DNA of 64,000 nt, taken from Colletotrichum lupini. Lineage: Eukaryota; Ascomycota; Sordariomycetes; Glomerellales; Glomerellaceae. A program made the translations under genes and the position numbers. Of the stretch, positions 1 to 11,104 are shown in pieces (the first letter of the stretch is position 1; each line of letters starts with the position of its first letter). The stretch lies in assembly GCF_023278565.1 (NCBI RefSeq), contig NC_064674.1, positions 248,001 through 312,000 on the forward strand, written 5' to 3'. The notes under the pieces are model-generated. The model did not search any database, was not told where the DNA came from, and was given only the letters and a program-made list of their open reading frames with translations.

Positions 1-469
1 ACGCAGGCGACGATTCGACGCAATCTACTGGACATGTTTATCTTTGATGTATATGTAAGCTAGAATCCCCTCACTCCTTTTGTTGGTATACACTTCAGTA
101 GATCAGCTTTTCGGTGGGTAGGAAGCTCAAGAATCGGGTATTGGACTGCGAATATGGGTGGAGGTAGTTGCTGGGTAGAGCCTATGGTTCCTCTTTCAGG
201 TGTAAGTAGGTGGAATGGCCGTTATAATAGTCTTTCTACCTTTTAACTCCTCTTTTTGCCTCCAAATCTAGCACTGGCAGTGTCTGAATTGTGGGTAGGA
301 AATGCAGCGGCTTCGTACAGCCGTCATGCTCGGTGGTGAGATCCCCTCTTCCCGAATGCTCTTTTTCCTATTTGGCAGCACCTCGGCAGCAGTTGCCATT
401 CATGAAGAATTGAAAGTCCAAAGCCCCCGTATTCCTCCATTCCAACGCGCATTATATAATCGTGGTTGA
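1..469. other. No recognisable gene
   Basis: Normal base composition. I see no open frame of useful length and no RNA gene. The right edge (about 440-478) runs into the R3 repeat copy. Confidence 0.5.
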
Positions 470-1590
470 TTCTATTGGTCTGACTGCGCCCAGAACCCGT
501 GCGTTATTACCCAAGCTGAAGCCCAAGAGGCGTATACGTTCGCTGATGACTTGCTGTCTGTAATATGCTGCTGTTTTAATCACGCATGTGAGTGGCTCGT
601 GGCCCTTGCCCTTGAGTTGGCTATAGGAGGTAGCTTGCCATCGAAGTGACTAGAGGAGGTGCTGTTGAACTGGCTGAAGGTATGTTTGACTAGAGATCTG
701 ACTGAAAATTTGACTGGAGGAAGTGCTGGTAAGTCGTTGAGGTGGCTGCGGTAGATGTAATTGATTTGGTGGAAGTGCTAGTGGCTGCTGGATCTTACTG
801 TCGAACTGGCTAGAAGAGAAGCTTGCCGTCGTACTGGCTGGAGGAGAGGCCTGTCGTCGAAGTGGCCACTGGAGATGCCTTCGCAGTAGCAGGAGGAAGT
901 GGAAGTGCGTCGACGTGGCGGGAAAAAGCGGGCAAGTGGAAGTGTCCGTCTGCCGTACTGATGAGAACTCTAGCACTTCTCTCTTTATTAAGGCACTTAC
1001 CGCACTTTCCATTTATCGAAGAGCCCCGAAGGCGGGGAGGAATAGTCAAAGATATAGGCTGACTGTAAGTACGTATCAAACGGAAGATGCCCGCATTGTA
1101 CAGGACCTTCGTTCAACCCATACAGTTGCCTCAGAAGAGATCTGATGAAGTTGAAGATCTCGGCGACTAATTAATCTCGGCGGTGGTGTAGGAGGGTGAG
1201 ATCCTTCCACGACGAGCTTCTGGCGGAAGGGAGTGGAAGTGGGCGTGTTGTAAGGCCGTCTCTTGACGGCCAGCGAAGTGACGGGCCAAAGGCCGAGGGC
1301 TTGGTGACGTGACCCTTCCGTGGCGATGTCGACGTCCGGCTGAAGAAAGCCTATAGGGAATGCCGAAAGGCTTGTCGAGATGATTCTGCTACAGTGGATC
1401 TCTAATAGAAGGAAGTCTTGTTAGAGAGACTCTTCCGCAGTAGATTCCTGCGGAAGGAGGTCGTACGGCGTGCTGAACTTCCGTCTTCTCAGCGACCACC
1501 GGTCTTATGGGCTGTGAGCTTACCGAAATGACCCTTCCGCAGTGGATTTCTAGCGGAGGTCTGCGAGATGGAACGCGCTCTCAAAGATTC
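470..1590 (-). repeat. R3 dispersed repeat, copy A
   Basis: On the minus strand this matches the segments at 28868-29700 and 32075-33000. Shared landmarks are the string GAGGCGTATACG near 530 with the flanking GGTCTGACTGCG near 480, a run of degenerate units resembling GTCGAAGTGGCTGGAGGA at about 630-960, and the CTTCCGC...GCGGAAG palindromic units at about 1420-1600. Open frames on both strands inside it (for example 650-1012) have repetitive low-complexity translations and are not convincing genes. Unlike the AT-rich elements in this window it keeps normal GC. Boundaries are approximate to within about 30 bp. Confidence 0.65.
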
Positions 1591-3042
1591 CATCTAGCTT
1601 CCGCAGTCGGAAGTAGGTAGCACAGCGTTGACCGTGATCCTGCCAGTAAGTCTCAGTCATCTAAGTTAATAGGCAACAGAGCTGTCTGTCTGTTCGATCC
1701 TGTCTCTTCTGTTGACTGCGTGGCCTAGCTGACCTGTGATAAACCCTACCACTGATCCGTAGATACTTACAAGCACGTAAAAATCAGAGTCATTCCAAGC
1801 ACTGATCAATATTAGTGTCACGTCAGCAGTGCAAGCGCACGTTTGATACGAAGGGCTAATAAAGTGGTGTTGATTACTACGTATGAAGGTGGAAGGAGAG
1901 ATGGAAGGAGGAGGAAGTGGGCAGAACCTACGACTCCTCAGAAAAGGTATGTAAGTGGAAGGAGCGTTTGTGTGGTCCAGACCACCTTCCAAATCCGCTG
2001 TCAATGAACAATACCTGCAACAACAAGGCCAGTGCAAACAGCAAGAGTGTGGTTGAAAAGATCCTAGTGAACGCTCCTGAAAACATTTTGTATCAAATTT
2101 TGAAGCAACTCGAGCTTAACAGTTGCCGCAATTCAGCAACCTTCGTTGTCAGAACTGAGGTGGCAACCATCGCCTGGGATATCCGGCCGAAGTTCAGCTA
2201 CAATCCACCCAACAACAGCAAGTACATACTGCCACGAACTCTGAGTGTAAGAATCCCGTAGGCCTGGCTTAATCTTTTAGGACTCCTGTATAGAGGAGGT
2301 GAATGATCAGCAAAGGGCAATAAATAATTTTCTGTCCAGGAGAGAGATTACCTTCATATTTCCCTTCGATATGGTGTACATTTTTCCCACTAACTCATTT
2401 ACCTTGCCGACAACGACAACTTGCGGGCAGTTCTAAAACGGCTCAAGAGCGAGCTTCTGGCTACTTGATAGAGAGAGCACGCTACTCCGCGATGCACGAT
2501 GCTTTCGACTTTGATCGCTATCTGTGCGAAGCCCGCAACAACAATCTCCTCCAGCAGAGTGGCAACGAGCCAGTCCCGGGACCTTCGGGGTCGAGTATTC
2601 CGCGACATCAGCATGTCAATTGAGAAGAACAAGAAATCTTTGATGATCAAACTCGCCGCTGATTTGACACCGTCTCTATACCAGTATGCGGAGAGCAGGG
2701 AAGCGCAGAGTCTCCTGAAGCGATCCGTCGAGCTTGGAAACTCGCCGCTCTCGACGAAGAAGTACGAAGCTAATCAATCTCAGCGGCTTAGACGACAATC
2801 ATCTCATCCGAGTAGATCCCGAGAGTTATGATCGAAGTAAGACTCAGAGATTCAAAATTCCAGCCCAGGCCCCAAATGCCAGGGATTACCATACACCGGC
2901 AAGCCAAGAGTACACTTAGACCAGACGCGATCGCAGTCACGTTCGGGGCATCTGGAACTATGATCAATCTTCAATTGACCGGAGAGATGCGCTATGGCCG
3001 GTTCTCAAATGCATTGTTTTAATAAATTACTCGGATCGATAG
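1591..3042. other. Decayed DNA, no assignable gene
   Basis: Several open frames of 60-123 codons overlap on both strands. Around 2430-2640 a plus-strand frame reads like real protein (a stretch beginning near 2490, Tyr-Ser-Ala-Met-His-Asp-Ala-Phe) but is broken by stops. No domain is recognised. Confidence 0.35.
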
Positions 3043-3537
3043 CATGGAAAGCCACCAGGTCATGACGCAGCCGGAATTCATACTATCTTAGCAGTGAACG
3101 GTGACGGGTCTCGGACATGCTATCAGCAGGCCATGCGCCTTGTCAAAGAAGATGAAGACTTCCTCATGGAGAGCTACTTCGAGATCGGGGACTTCTAAGA
3201 AGATTACGCATGCTTCTTTGGCAATGAACCCGGTGGGTGTTGTGCTAGACCCGACCCTGGCCATGTCTGAAGAAGTAGTACTGAACGATTATACATAGCG
3301 GATGAGGGAATTGGGCCCAATATACAGCTCAACAAGAACTCGGTCAGCCCTCGGGACCTCGATTATTGCAAGTACATCACTAAATGTGCTGAGACGCTGG
3401 CGGAGGTGGATTCCAATTTTAACTCGCTATCTGCCAAAGGTTTCGCATCAGTAGAGAAGGAGAAACAACTGCGGATGACGGGAGAATATCATGACCAATG
3501 TAAGGGACATCTCCAGAGTTTTGCGCATGAAAGGTGA
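3043..3537 (+). pseudogene. Broken unidentified coding remnant with two in-frame stops
   Basis: One reading frame stays protein-like from 3043 to the TGA at 3535-3537, about 164 codons, interrupted only by TAA at 3196-3198 and a TGA near 3262. Legible pieces include CYQQAMRLVKEDEDFLMESY before the first stop, and after the second a helical, charged stretch rich in Lys, Glu and Gln. Both stops can be explained by C-to-T change (CAA to TAA, CGA to TGA), so the frame may have been open once. Product unknown. It lies about 1.2 kb upstream of the protease remnant on the same strand, but nothing shows that they were one gene. Other frames in the same interval (3101-3298, 3491-3703) are shadows. Confidence 0.4.
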
Positions 3538-4690
3538 AAAGAGAATGTCAAAGCTAAAGGTGGAGGATAACAACAAGGCTCCATGCCGCGACGAGGTCAT
3601 CAGCATTGCATGGCTCCTTTCGACGCGGGGTACCTGGACTGGTAAAAGCCCGACCCATGCGCCAAAGTCGCTCTCTCAGCAGCACCTAACGTCGTCGAGC
3701 TGAGTTCACAGTCGAGCTGTAGTAATGCAGTGCCCTGCAAGTGGGTTTTCAAGACGGCACCATGCAAGTTGAACAAGGTGCGTCCCTCCATCTCAACGAA
3801 GAGATACCTTGTACGCCCGCGTTTGGATCTTCTGTAACGAAAACCACTACAATGAGACTTGACTAATAGTGGGTCCCTTTGGCTGAGACCGCTCTTACTC
3901 GATGTCAGAACTTGAAAGGTATGTTGAAGCGCCGGGAACCACAGATGGATCTTGCACACGTTGTCCTCTAAACATTTGAAGACGATCTCTTTACTGATAT
4001 ACAACATCTTGAGTTATTCAGAATCCCGGGGCTTACGATAGATACTTGGCAAACGTTCACTAGTTCATCAAAGACGCGATGGAGAATGCCAAGCTCGCTC
4101 ACGAGAACACGCTCAAAACATCCCGAAGAATGCATGTCTGCCGGAGGAAGCTAAGCCAATGATTAGCAAACGAAGGATGGGAGAACGAGAAGCAGGGCAA
4201 TAAATGCCAACTACAACGTCTCTACGCGCTGACCGAGGTGTATGCGAACGCCTGGACGGCGGATCTTTCGACCAGCATTCGGTGTGGTTGAAGACAAGCT
4301 AGGCAGATTCCGAAAACCCGCGCAGGGCACGACGGAAACTGACATGTTCGCACCAAGACAAGTTCGAATCACTTGGGAGTCCCGTGAGCATCACAACCAT
4401 GAAGACTCAGGAGAACTTTCGAAACGAATGAATGCGATGGCGCAGCTAGCTAATGGCGAATCCGCCAGGAGCGAAAGGATGCCCGAAACAACATGCCACC
4501 GATGAATTTTAGCTCAACGCAAATCCAAACGATCCATCGAATGAGGAGAGGTACTAAAACCTCCCTTCCTGACCCTTTATCCGGGAGAATGCCAACGCGA
4601 TGTAACAGAAAATACAGTCATCCATGGAAACAGAATGTGACGCGGTCTAGTAACGAATACATGGAGAGACAGGAGATGCTGAGTCGAAAG
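3538..4690 (+). other. Decayed coding debris, possible coiled coil near 4080-4240
   Basis: No continuous frame. Around 4080-4240 a plus-strand reading gives a charged helical stretch (ENAKLAHENTLKTSRR, then QLQRLYALTEVYANAW) broken by stops. It could be an upstream part of the protease remnant or of another lost gene. The minus-strand frame at 3600-4007 has no convincing protein character. Confidence 0.3.
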
Positions 4691-5647
4691 AGGATGACGG
4701 GCCTGTTTGCGTCAATGACTATCTATGTGACTACCATGGTCAAACTCATCGGAATGGTTTGCCCGCAAGTCGAGTTCTACGTGGCTAAGATTGGTCAATG
4801 GTCTAGGGATGGGATGAATCGCGAAGCAGCATTGGGGGAGCACCTCACTGCCAAGATATTTGCCGAAGTAGGTGAATTCCTTTGCTCAGATACCCCGTAC
4901 TACATATCACACTGCAACCCGGACGTTCAGGGGCAAACGTCAAGTCGAAATAAGGCCGTCAGCGAAACGATGGGCAGGGCGAGCGAGGCCAATTCAGCAC
5001 GTCAGGCAGTCGATTGGGTCAGGAGGGAGAAGGTTGACGTTATCCCCATGAGTCGGAACCCCATCGAAACGAGAAACAGCATAAAAGAGATCAAAGGCCT
5101 ATTGGGGAAGTGTTGGGATATTGACGGCAGAAGAGGGGATTCCAAGGTTGGTCGGGCCGTTGTAAACGGCCCTCCCACCCACCTACACCCGACAGAGGAA
5201 TCGTGGGCTCTGCCCATCCTCTGCCCATCAACTTCCTCCTTCCATATACATACGCAGTTCAATACCAGATTATTGAGCTTCGTACCGGCCAAAAGACTTT
5301 GCCCTGCTGACGTGTATACCAACAAAGATCCAGGCATCATCATGTTTTGGGCTGCGGCAGACACAGAGGTACCTATGGCTCGTTCGAACAACTTTGCCCC
5401 GTGTCGTCTGATACGGCTTTGATGAAAGCGATGGGGCCTTGGACCGAGATGGTGCGATGTCAAAGTGTGTATATACGCAGAAATTGCATTGCCTTTCCCG
5501 GGTCGGGATGTCAAGGAATTGGATGGGGGTGACGGCAATGGAAGCTCGGCTTCCGCGGCGCTGATCTTGTGGTGCTTTGAGAAGGAGAGAAGGAATGGTT
5601 CGGCGGACGTCAAGGATGCCAGTAACATGCACAAGACTCGGGGTTGA
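4691..5647 (+). pseudogene. Frameshifted subtilisin-like serine peptidase (S8) remnant
   Basis: Pieces of a fungal intracellular subtilase can be read in order across three frames. (1) Near 4720-4800, MVCPQVEFYVAKIGQW fits the segment after the catalytic His, where a strand leads into Y-V-A-K-I. (2) Near 5000-5090, ARQAVDWVRREKVDVIPMS fits the conserved helix and strand normally ending D-I-I-S-M-S. (3) Near 5330-5440, IIMFWAAAD followed after a frame change by TYGSFEQLCPVSSDTALM fits the segment after the oxyanion region. (4) Near 5470-5600, FPGRDV and then GSSASAALI fits the Ser active-site motif G-S/T-S-x-A. Frame changes occur near 5360 and 5460. Unrelated stretches sit at about 4840-4970 and 5120-5320. 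The catalytic Asp region is not recognisable. The long plus frame at 4493-5422 is part of this remnant, not an intact gene. The family call is from motif recall. Confidence 0.6.
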
Positions 5648-6106
5648 AGATGGGCCGTGCTGAAGGTAAGCGAGCTCAAGTCCTGTCAGCCTGTAAAATG
5701 CGCATTGGGGGGTCGGCAGCTTTTGGAGTAGGCCAAATTCAACCGTACGCCCGGCAGCTTCTGGAGTCATTAGCTGGTGCCGGGTGTCAGGCTCGCCAGC
5801 GACATAGATGCCACCGTATTGCTCGAAGATGGGAAGGACAGAAGCGTAAATATGGTCATGGTTTAGTGTAAGACCTGGCTCACTTGGTATTTCGGGGTTT
5901 GAGAAGACTGCAATGAACCGTGAGAAATCATCGGCTGTCCTGAGCTGCATTGAGGTAATTGTGTTGAGTGGGGTTAAATTGACTGTGTGCCACTGACAAC
6001 GGCCGGTAACACCGATTATGTAATCCTGACCCGTCGCAATCGTTGCTTTCCGCCTCCCCAACACTGCAATTGACGGTTTCCAACGGCCGCAGTTGACCAG
6101 GCGCAA
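5640..6106 (-). pseudogene. Unidentified coding fragment, partly duplicated at 6637-6836
   Basis: A minus-strand frame is open from 6106 to 5270, but its distal part overlaps the protease remnant. The protein-like portion is about 5690-6106, with readable segments such as LRTADDFSRFIAVFSNPEIP and IFEQYGGIYVAGEPD, then LMTPEAAGRTVEFGLLQK. The last segment recurs as LMTPKAAGGTVEFGQLQK on the plus strand at 6719-6772, which supports a once-coding sequence copied in inverted orientation. A minus-strand frame upstream (6016-6258) overlaps in another register, so the gene is probably broken at its 5' side. Function unknown. Confidence 0.4.
5685..5815 (+). repeat. Inverted repeat, left arm
   Basis: It pairs as reverse complement with about 6675-6815. 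Shared runs include AAATGCGCATTGGG, GTCGGCAGCTTTTGGAGT and GGCCAAATTC, over roughly 120 bp with scattered changes. The arms enclose about 860 bp. Confidence 0.7.
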
Positions 6107-6499
6107 TTGGGCGTATTGTGGTGTTGAGCGCGGTGGCTTAGGTAAGCGTCCGTGTCCGCAGCTGGGAGAGGCACACAGTCAAAATAGCCGCACTCTTCTT
6201 TACGGTCCGGTCGCCTTGCATCTTGGGACACTCCAGAGTACCTGAGGTGGTCAACCACACCCAGAGCTGCAGAATCTCGCAGATTGTGTCTGACCAGGAT
6301 GAAAGACCGATAGCCAGAGGGATATGCTAATCAAAACTTAGAACACGGGTTGATATTAACTCAAATCCAAACCTCGTAAACTCACGAGGAAAACTTCCTC
6401 TCAGTCGTCGCCCTTGTCTTCATCCACGCTATTCCCTCCATCTTCATACCCATCTCCTCCACCAAAAGATATTCTCCAGCCCAACTCTTTCGTTGCAAT

Positions 6500-6640
6500 T
6501 CTAACTTCCTCCTGCATGGGTGCCTCGCCATCCTATAGCGCACCAGCTACCCCTTTCAAATGCTGCGACGGACCTGGACTTTAGCAACTTTTCTCTCTAT
6601 GACATCCTGGGCTTCTCCTCTGTTCAGCCCTGTTAGGTGG
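6500..6640 (+). pseudogene. Short frameshifted coding fragment
   Basis: An ATG near 6516 begins MGASPSYSAPATPF and, after a one-base frame change near 6560, continues as ATDLDFSNFSLYDILGFSSV to a stop at about 6636. The fit across the shift suggests the start of a broken gene. No family is recognised. Confidence 0.3.
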
Positions 6641-6674
6641 CCCCTTGTCTTGATGATGGAGCGCCACATAGGCG

Positions 6675-6815
6675 CACGAGCCAGCTACATGTGGCCAGCC
6701 AGTCTGACACTCTGCGCCAGCTGATGACTCCAAAAGCTGCCGGGGGCACGGTAGAATTTGGCCAACTCCAAAAGCTGCCGACTTCCCAATGCGCATTTCA
6801 CAGGCTGCAGCAGGC
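6675..6815 (-). repeat. Inverted repeat, right arm
   Basis: Reverse complement of the arm at 5685-5815. A plus-strand reading carries the same peptide segment as the minus-strand fragment at 5640-6106, so this arm may be a displaced, inverted copy of part of that coding sequence and not a transposon end. No target duplication is evident outside the arms. Confidence 0.65.
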
Positions 6816-7565
6816 GAAGATGGAACACAGCACAGTCAACCATTGTGATTACGACTATCCACAACAGTTTGCGTCCGCGGCGGCCGACCTAGATAGAGGG
6901 ACTCTCCGTACCGATGGGCACGCGATCCTGAACAAGTATTTGGCAAAGATGGCGACCCCGTGTTGTTGGGATATAGTATCGCAAGACAAACCACGGCTTC
7001 GTTTATTGTTACTCTGGTCTCGATGAGAGAGTCATGATAGAAGCTTCGTCAATGTGTTACCGCATAATCGACTGAGGTGGCCGAGAGATTCGCGGCAGCG
7101 AGGTCTGCGGCATTGCGACGCGTCGAGAACCCGCCTCTCTCTGGGTGAATTCTTGGCCCGCAGAGTACCAAGTGACTACTCGCTCACAGAGCAAGCTCGT
7201 AAGTCTTGAGACTTCGAGACTGACTGTCATCAGCGGGGCATTCTCAAAACAATCCGCTTCTGGTCGCTGGAAGGCGCAAGCAAGTTTGGATGATGGCGAC
7301 ATGGCGCAGCCGCACTTGAGAACCGATCGACATCTGCGAGGAGCATTGAAAGGGTTGTGAAAGAAGAAAGCTTCATCGATAAGAACAGCTGAAAACAAAC
7401 AAATCAGAGCAGCCGTATGTTGGCTACAGGGTATCATTTCGCGCCACATGTCCATCTCCCAATCCCAAAGTGCCGCATGGGAAGGCAGTCAGCCAAAGGT
7501 TGATGCCATTGTTCCAAAAATAACATAACCACCTTCTTTCTCGCCAGCCGACCCCCGAGCTCCCG
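6816..7565. other. No recognisable gene
   Basis: Normal composition. Open frames at 7057-7455 (-) and 7145-7360 (+) show no domain and no splice-consistent extension. The last part is probably the 3' flank of the minus-strand gene that ends at 7566. Confidence 0.4.
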
Positions 7566-8741
7566 TCATTCCCGCCTCACGCGTGCTCTCTTTCGTGACG
7601 CGCCGCCATCTTCTTCATCAGTGTCGTCTTCATTCTGGTCCATGCGCCCACGCTTCCGTATAGTATGGCCATCTGCTTCCATGTCTGCGCTATCACCGTT
7701 GGCACCACTGCCTTGTGAAGTGAGAAGGGCTTCATGGAGGCGCTGTTGGAAGGATTCGAATGGTTGGTAGGCTATCGCGCGGGTGTAGACTTGACACGTT
7801 GCGGACGGCAACGGACGACGTCGGGTGTGTGTGAACTTGTCGAGGAATGATGGCGAGACGTTGGCCGTATATAGAAGCAGCTGCGACGTGTCGTGGTCAT
7901 CGCTGAGGATAACATGAACCTGGGTCGTTTGTTAGCATGGTGAATGCTGAGAGGCACCGGGAAACGAGGATATGCTCACCTGGATGCTCGCCATGCCTTG
8001 CGAGGCCGAGCGCTGTCGGTGGTGCTGGGCAGCGGCAGTAATGATGGCAGCAATGTATGGATCGTGGGCCCCTGGGGTAGGCGTCAAGGCGGCAAGACGA
8101 GCAGTGTAGATGGATCGGGTGATGCGATTCCAGTGTCCACATGATTGCTTGAGGAAGCGGCTCCGAGCGGCACGGAGGCCAGATGCGTCCAGGTAGGCTA
8201 TACAGCCTGGTGTAGTTGAGGTGTTGGCAGCAAGCGTCAGACAAGGTAAGCGAATTCGTTTTGATTCGAAGCTGAGGGTCGTGTGGTCGCTGGTCAATCG
8301 GGTATTGAAGAAAGAGGTTGAAAGTAACTTCGTCAGGGCACTCTCCTTCATAGTGAGCAAGTGGCTCCTGGCCAGAGTCCTCGCCCACTGCTCATGCTTG
8401 GAGGCCGGTGGGACTGTTTGCTGTTGTGGTGGTGACGGCAGTCGATGCGGCGAGGGGACGGTACTCTCGTGGTTGGCCTTGTTGCCCTGGTGTTTAGTTA
8501 GATTTCCGGTAGAGTTTAGACTCTTGTCGGAAAGAGGTTGACGCTGTGCTTGTGACGTCGATGGAGACTGAGGAGGGGAGAGAGGCCCTGGTAATGCTTC
8601 AACAAAATCGCAGCGCAGTAGATGGAGATGGCGAGAGGTCCATAACAATGGGTGCACCTGCAGTCGCTCACGTGGATGGCAGTGGAGGATGCGCCGTATT
8701 GAGAGACTTGCGAGGTTGGGGGGCAGTTCTGGTGTTGCCAT
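7566..8741 (-). CDS. Conserved fungal protein of unknown function, two exons
   Basis: Apparently intact. Exon 1 runs 8741-7980 and exon 2 runs 7919-7566, with a 60-nt intron 7979-7920 (donor GTGAGC, acceptor CCCAG) in phase 0. It predicts 371 residues. The start chosen is the ATG at 8741-8739 (MATPELPPNLASLSIRRIL). An earlier in-frame Met at 8939 would add 66 residues of poor character. The middle is Pro/Ser/Gln-rich. Residues about 130-250 form a basic, helical region (QWARTLARSHLL, then LDASGLRAARSRFLKQSCGH). Exon 2 opens with VHVILSDDHDTSQLLLYTA, a conserved-looking block followed by FLDKF and PFESFQQRL. The C-terminus is acidic then basic (DDTDEEDGGASRKRARVRRE), resembling a nuclear localisation signal. 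I recognise the style as a lineage-specific fungal family but know no function. It is divergent from the gene at 9368. Confidence 0.7.
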
Positions 8742-9367
8742 GTCCAGCAAAGTTGGTTTCGTAACTGCTGTGATTGATCGTGAACTGGTGATGCGCCGGG
8801 ATGGAGTTGTGAACAGAGAAGAGTGACATAAGGTAAGTACGTATGGGAGCCAAAGCTGCGCAGGGGGCAACAGTGCACAAGGGGAAGTGGTGCGCACAAG
8901 GAATGTTATGCATAAAGGGAATTTGTGCCACTCATCCACGGATGGATTCCGCTCACCCTCCAGTCACCCTTTTCCAGGGCCAAAAATGGAGGGTACCTAC
9001 CTACTGTAAAGTAGCCATTGCATTCCTGCCTTGTAGTGCAGCGCAAGCATGTCGTTCATCTGAATTATGTAATGAGCGCGTCTCCTCTCACGTGACCCAT
9101 CTGCGTCGTGAAGAGGCGCGTTAAGGTACGGGCGCCACTGAGGAACTTGGGCTGCTGACTAACGGGCTGCCCAAAGTCGGGCAGCTCGCTCTACACTGTG
9201 CCCCCACTCTACTCCCTGCTCCTGCCCGCTCCTGCACAAGTACCTCCCCAATTGGAGCTCCCCCGCCAATACAAGGTAGGCAGTACCTTTTGGAGCTTTA
9301 CCCCTCCACACCTCAATTGCCCCTCCATTCCGCAATTTGTCGCCAGGTGGAAATCGATGGACCCAAC
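8742..9367. promoter_or_regulatory. Shared intergenic region of a divergent gene pair
   Basis: This 626-bp interval separates the start codons of the minus-strand gene (8741) and the plus-strand gene (9368), so it should carry both promoters. A CCAATTGG palindrome lies at 9248-9255 and a CCAAT box at 9266-9270, about 100 bp before the plus-strand ATG. No clear TATA box is seen. Transcription start sites cannot be placed. Confidence 0.45.
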
Positions 9368-10798
9368 ATGACGTACAACCACAAGCCCTACTTCCACACT
9401 GTCACGACGTCCAAAGCATTCCTTCGCGAACCGCAACAGAAGGAGAACTGGCTCGAGAGCTTGGATGAGGTGAGTGCGAGCCATTGGGGTCGCCATCAGC
9501 TGTCTGCACTACGCGTTCTTGTCCCGAAGCCTCAAACGAAGCTCTTGCCGGCATTGCAGGAATGGTCCAACTTGCCCGCCTTTAACTTCGACAGCAAGAA
9601 CCGTCTCCCCTCGAGATCCGCCTTCTGGCAAGACCATGGTGGTGCCCGGGCAGCCCTCGAGAGACTTGTCCAAGGTCCCGAGCCCAGTGACAACGTTAAC
9701 CGACCGACGCCACGCTCCGAGTACGCGCTGCAGAAAGCCTACGGCACGTCGCTGGGATCAACCTGGGCTGCTCTGAATCGTTTGTGTCAAACAGGTAAAG
9801 CCGAAACAAAACATCAGCATGTCGATACTGACGATCCAGGTGACGCAAGCGATGACAACGATGATGCTGAGCTTGCCGGCCATGGCACTTCAACAACATG
9901 CTCACCCCCCGCGCGCTTAACCCCCGAACCAGAGAAGAATCAAAGGGCACCGCCGCCGCTGCATAGCTCACCGGAATCGCTGCCCGAGCAGAGAAGGTCG
10001 AAAAGAACGAGACCAAACGCCACGGTCACCAACACCTACGAGCCGTTATTCTCCTCAAGCCCCTCTATTTCGACCAAGCAACCCTCTTCGCCTCCCTACA
10101 TCAACGAGGAAGAGTCCGTTGTCCACCCGGCTTTGTCTGAGGATCTCACACACCGATTTGCGAGCGCTTTCATTAGGCACATCCTCTACAATATCCCAAC
10201 CGATGACGAGCATCATGTCGACTTTGACGACCATAGACTTTCGCTGAAATGCAGACTTGAATCAGGAATCTCTTATACATCTATCGACGATGGAGGCCTC
10301 CTTCTCGTGGCGGACTCGGCACGCGTTCACGGTCGCATTGCAATCCTCGAGGCAAAGCGGAACCTGGCATCTATTGACAGCGGCAGACACATCCTCACCG
10401 ACGAGCGTTTCGCACAATTGATTGGCCAGGCATTGGCTGTTGCGGTGAATAGGCCACAGAAATGGGCGGGACTGCAGCATACGTGAGTTCAGACCTTTTT
10501 GCTTCTCGAAGTACAACAACCGTTAAGAAGGCCGTTGGACTGACTGCATCTCGATCTAAGGATCTTCATGATTGCTGCCTCGCGTTACTATATGCAGTTC
10601 TTCGAGGTCTGCGTAAGCCCTGAATATCTCGACCAGCTCCAAATACACAGTCTTCATCAAGACGAAAACGCCGATTTCATCAGAGTTCACGCCACAGAAG
10701 TGTTTGACCTGAAGGTAGACCGCGGCCGCCAGCATGCCGTGAAGAATCTCGCCGGTATTGCTGACCAGTCGCGCCAGTGGGCGACGGGAAACTCTTGA
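9368..10798 (+). CDS. PD-(D/E)XK-like fungal protein, two exons, unknown function
   Basis: Apparently intact. Exon 1 runs 9368-10482 and exon 2 runs 10561-10798, joined by a 78-nt intron (donor GTGAGT at 10483, acceptor CTAAG ending 10560). The joint restores a Thr codon and runs on as T-IFMIAASRYYMQFFEV. It predicts 450 residues. The frame is open upstream to 9290 only by way of a TTG, so the ATG at 9368 is taken as the start. The N-terminal 100 residues contain a W/F-rich globular part. Residues about 165-250 are acidic, then Pro/Ser-rich and probably disordered. The C-terminal domain shows IAILEAKRNL (Glu about 328, Lys about 330, with Asp about 316 upstream), LTDERFAQLIGQALAVA and the post-intron strand. 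The E-x-K on a predicted strand followed by a Q-rich helix is the usual pattern of the fungal PD-(D/E)XK nuclease-like families. Nuclease activity is not shown. Confidence 0.72.
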
Positions 10799-11104
10799 GC
10801 GGGACACGTCCAATAATGTCAACATCGAACCATGCTCCATCACCATACAATGCATGGTCTGGCCGGTCGCAGGCCATGAAGAACCATTTCAAGCACCTCT
10901 ACGCGTCTGTTGTTGATTGAGTGTTCTCCTGTCCAACGAGCGTTACTTGTTGTTTCACCGTTCTGAACACAATGGAAGGCATTGAGCACTAATCCAACTT
11001 GCTAGCAACGGAGTGGAGAGACGGAGAAGTTTATGACGAAGACGACGATGGCGGCGACGAGGACGAGCCGACCGCAACCACCATCCATGCGTGAACGCAA
11101 TGAG
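10799..11104. other. 3' flank of the gene above
   Basis: No gene of its own. The minus-strand frames at 10556-10892 are shadows of exon 2. The end of this stretch (about 11030-11070) becomes purine-rich and leads into the tandem array. Confidence 0.45.

Noticed and set aside
4365..4375. GTTCGAATC, a tRNA T-loop-like string
   Set aside because: No acceptor stem or anticodon arm can be drawn around it.
8516..8939. Alternative frames overlapping exon 1 of the minus-strand gene
   Set aside because: They do not join to exon 2 through the intron and have less consistent composition.
9290..9367. Upstream extension of the 9368 gene to 9290
   Set aside because: The frame there begins with TTG, not ATG. 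A fungal gene would start at the ATG at 9368.
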